A program made the translations under genes and the position numbers. 64,000 bases of DNA from Clostridia bacterium (lineage in GTDB: Bacteria > Bacillota > Clostridia > Oscillospirales > CAG-272): positions 1 to 64,000 of the forward strand of contig JAGAKG010000022.1 in NCBI GenBank assembly GCA_017625755.1. The letters run 5' to 3'. The number at the start of each line of letters is the position of its first letter. Position 1 is the first letter of the stretch. The notes below the pieces were generated by a model. That model was not told where the DNA came from, did no database searches, and was given only the letters and a program-made list of their open reading frames with translations. Shown here piece by piece: positions 61,754 through 64,000 of the stretch.

Positions 61754-64000
61754 ATGAAAATTACCGAATATCTTAACGAAAATATACTTTATCTTGATGG
61801 CGGTATGGGTACGCTGCTTCAGGCGCACGGACTCGCTTCGGGAGAGCTTCCCGAGAGCTGGAATCTAAGCCATCCCGAGGCTATAACAGATATCCACCGC
61901 GCATATTTTGACGCGGGAAGTAATGTGGTAAATACCAATACCTTCGGCGCGAATATTCTCAAGTTTTCATCAGAGGAGCTTGAAAAAATCGTCGCTGCCG
62001 CCATATCCTGCGCGCGCCTTGCCGCAGAGCAGAGTATGGGAGCGCAGAAAAAGTGGGTGGCGCTCGATATCGGCCCCACGGGGCGTATGCTAAAGCCATA
62101 CGGCGACCTTGATTTTGAGGATGCGGTTTCTGTCTTTGCCGAAACGGTCAGGCTCGGCGTGAAGTATGGAGCAGACCTTATATTCATCGAAACGATGAAC
62201 GACAGCTATGAGACCAAGGCGGCGCTTCTCGCGGCGAAGGAGAATAGTGAGCTTCCCGTATTCGTTTCAAACGCATACGGCGAGGACGGTAAGCTTATGA
62301 CGGGAGCCGAGCCCGCCGCTATGGTGGCAATGCTCGAGGGAATGGGAGCCGACGCGATAGGCGTCAATTGCTCACTCGGACCGAAGGCACTCGGCGCAGT
62401 GGTTGAGGAATATCTGAAATACTCCTCGCTCCCCGTGATACTCAAGCCCAACGCGGGACTCCCCAGAGCGGTAGCGGGAAAGACAGTCTTTGATGTGCTT
62501 CCCGATGAATTTGCTGCCGATGTAACCGAGCTTATAAGGAAGGGAGTGCGCATTGCGGGCGGATGCTGCGGAACGACCCCCGAATATATATCGGCGCTTG
62601 TTGGAGCGTCATCTACGCTTGCGCCTCTGCCGATAGAGAAAAAGAATTTCACCTGCGTTTCCTCTTATACGCACGCGGTATTTTTCGGCGACTCGCCCAC
62701 GCTTATCGGTGAGAGGATAAACCCCACGGGTAAGAAGCGCTTCAAGGAGGCGCTTCGCGCGAACGATATAGATTATATCCTCAAGGAGGGACTAGCCCAG
62801 CAGGAAAAGGGAGTGCATATTCTTGATGTGAATGTGGGGCTTCCCGAGATAGACGAACCGAAAATGCTTACAGATGCCGTCTGCGAGCTTCAGGCGATAA
62901 TAGACCTTCCGTTGCAGATAGATACATCCGATGCCGTTGCAATGGAGAGAGCGCTCCGCAGATATAACGGAAAGGCGATGATAAACTCGGTCAACGGCAA
63001 GAGGGAGAGTATGGATACGGTATTTCCTCTGGCAAAAAAGTACGGCGGACTCGTGGTGGCGCTCACGCTTGACGAGAGCGGAATACCCGCAAGGGCGGAG
63101 CAGAGAGTTGCCATTGCCGAGAAGATACTCGCCGAGGCAGAGAAGTACGGAATAGAGAAAAAGGACATAATCTTTGACCCCCTTGCGCTCACCGTCAGCG
63201 CAGATAATTCGGCGGCGGTCGAGACGCTTCGCGCGGTCGATATGCTCCGCCACGGGCTTGGCTGTCATACCTCGCTCGGCGTTTCCAATGTATCCTTCGG
63301 GCTTCCCGCGAGAGATATGATAAACGGAGCTTTCTTTTCGATGGCGCTTTGCAGAGGACTTTCGGCGGCTATTATGAACCCATATTCCGCCGAGATGATG
63401 AAGGCTTATTTTGCTTACAAAGCTCTCTCGGGGCTTGACGATAACTGCGCCGAGTATATCACCTTTGCTGAAGCTCAGCCCAAGGTCGAGTCACTCGTCG
63501 CGGGTGGCTCTGTGGCGGAGAAAAGGGAAGAGGAATATTCCTCGGAGCTGCAAAGAGCGATAGTCAAGGGACTCAAAGACAGAGCAGCGGCGCTCACGAG
63601 GGAGCTTGTCGATAGCGTAGAGCCACTCAGTATCGTTCAGAACGAAATAATTCCCGCGCTTGATAAGGTAGGCGTTGGATTTGAGAAAAAGACTGTATAT
63701 CTGCCCCAGCTTCTTATGAGCGCCGAGGCGGCTAAATCGGCGTTCGAGGTCATAAAGGCGAATATGACGGGGGAGAAAGCGCAGAGCCGATGCGCCTTCG
63801 TGCTTGCGACGGTCAAGGGAGATATTCACGATATCGGAAAGAATATAGTCAGGCTTCTCCTTGAAAATTACGGCTTTGAGGTCACCGACCTCGGACGCGA
63901 TGTGCCGCCTGTGACAGTCCTCGAAACGGTTCAAAGACTTCACGCGCCCGTCGTTGGACTTAGCGCGCTTATGACCACAACGGTTCCCGCTATGGAACAG
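61754..64000 (+). CDS. metH: Cobalamin-dependent methionine synthase, 5' part
   Basis: Transfers the methyl group of methyltetrahydrofolate to homocysteine. From ATG 61754 (GAGGAACGG upstream) the frame is open for 749 codons to the window end. The homocysteine domain comes first: LDGGMGTLLQ near residue 15 and the zinc cysteines IGVNCS and AGGCCGTTP near 275. The pterin domain starts FFGDSPTLIGERINPTGKKR near 317. The helical cap and the cobalamin domain follow, with DIHDIGKNIV near 694 supplying the His that binds cobalt. The end, and whether a SAM-activation domain exists, lies outside; clostridial proteins often lack that domain. Confidence 0.95.
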   Translation, partial: MKITEYLNENILYLDGGMGTLLQAHGLASGELPESWNLSHPEAITDIHRAYFDAGSNVVNTNTFGANILKFSSEELEKIVAAAISCARLAAEQSMGAQKKWVALDIGPTGRMLKPYGDLDFEDAVSVFAETVRLGVKYGADLIFIETMNDSYETKAALLAAKENSELPVFVSNAYGEDGKLMTGAEPAAMVAMLEGMGADAIGVNCSLGPKALGAVVEEYLKYSSLPVILKPNAGLPRAVAGKTVFDVLPDEFAADVTELIRKGVRIAGGCCGTTPEYISALVGASSTLAPLPIEKKNFTCVSSYTHAVFFGDSPTLIGERINPTGKKRFKEALRANDIDYILKEGLAQQEKGVHILDVNVGLPEIDEPKMLTDAVCELQAIIDLPLQIDTSDAVAMERALRRYNGKAMINSVNGKRESMDTVFPLAKKYGGLVVALTLDESGIPARAEQRVAIAEKILAEAEKYGIEKKDIIFDPLALTVSADNSAAVETLRAVDMLRHGLGCHTSLGVSNVSFGLPARDMINGAFFSMALCRGLSAAIMNPYSAEMMKAYFAYKALSGLDDNCAEYITFAEAQPKVESLVAGGSVAEKREEEYSSELQRAIVKGLKDRAAALTRELVDSVEPLSIVQNEIIPALDKVGVGFEKKTVYLPQLLMSAEAAKSAFEVIKANMTGEKAQSRCAFVLATVKGDIHDIGKNIVRLLLENYGFEVTDLGRDVPPVTVLETVQRLHAPVVGLSALMTTTVPAMEQ

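Overview
The window looks like chromosome of an anaerobic, probably gut-associated member of the Bacillota, class Clostridia; I cannot name a genus. The evidence is many short Cys-lipoprotein signal peptides, strong AGGAGG-type ribosome binding sites, near-consensus -35/-10 boxes with a 17-base spacer almost throughout, oxygen-stress proteins of anaerobes (rubrerythrin, rubredoxin), a SpoVB-like flippase, GH32/GH36/GH65 sugar enzymes and a CofE-like protein.

Region by region. 1-8.7 kb: secreted and lipoprotein genes, a Gfo/Idh oxidoreductase with a UROD-family protein, a broken probable SGNH-esterase gene and a metallo-beta-lactamase-fold lipoprotein. 8.8-17.85 kb: an accessory region built against a tRNA-Leu(CAG) gene. 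The 3' 54 bases of that tRNA occur three more times in the same orientation, each joined at the anticodon loop to the same 21-24 base non-tRNA arm and each followed by a terminator hairpin. They cut the region into three modules: an AT-rich pair of orphan genes, an orphan lipoprotein gene, and a sugar-use module (AraC regulator, GH32, broken GH36, phosphoesterase). A recombinase-like remnant sits at the far end. 18-37 kb: CofE-like protein, SGNH-like lipoprotein, ileS, a low-molecular-weight phosphatase, a PurF-like protein lacking glutaminase residues, rubrerythrin, a MATE transporter, a cytidylate-kinase-like protein, thiI, an exonuclease, a phosphoribosyltransferase, aspS and a SpoVB-like flippase. 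37-46.5 kb: rubredoxin, nagA, metG, gpsA, tatD, two paired membrane proteins and an M20 peptidase. 46.5-49.8 kb: a small cassette with a second Gfo/Idh enzyme and a TIM-barrel glycosidase-like protein. 50-64 kb: uvrB-uvrA, an amino-acid ABC transporter whose binding protein appears circularly permuted, a pgmB-GH65 disaccharide phosphorylase operon behind a duplicated promoter, and metF-metH, with metH running off the window end.

Together the genes describe a fermenter that takes up amino acids and sugars and cleaves fructans and disaccharides, partly by phosphorolysis. Housekeeping genes (three tRNA synthetases, nucleotide excision repair, methionine synthesis) are interleaved with secreted-protein and carbohydrate modules. 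The most unusual structure is the tRNA-Leu-anchored series of cassette-like modules at 9.1-17.85 kb.
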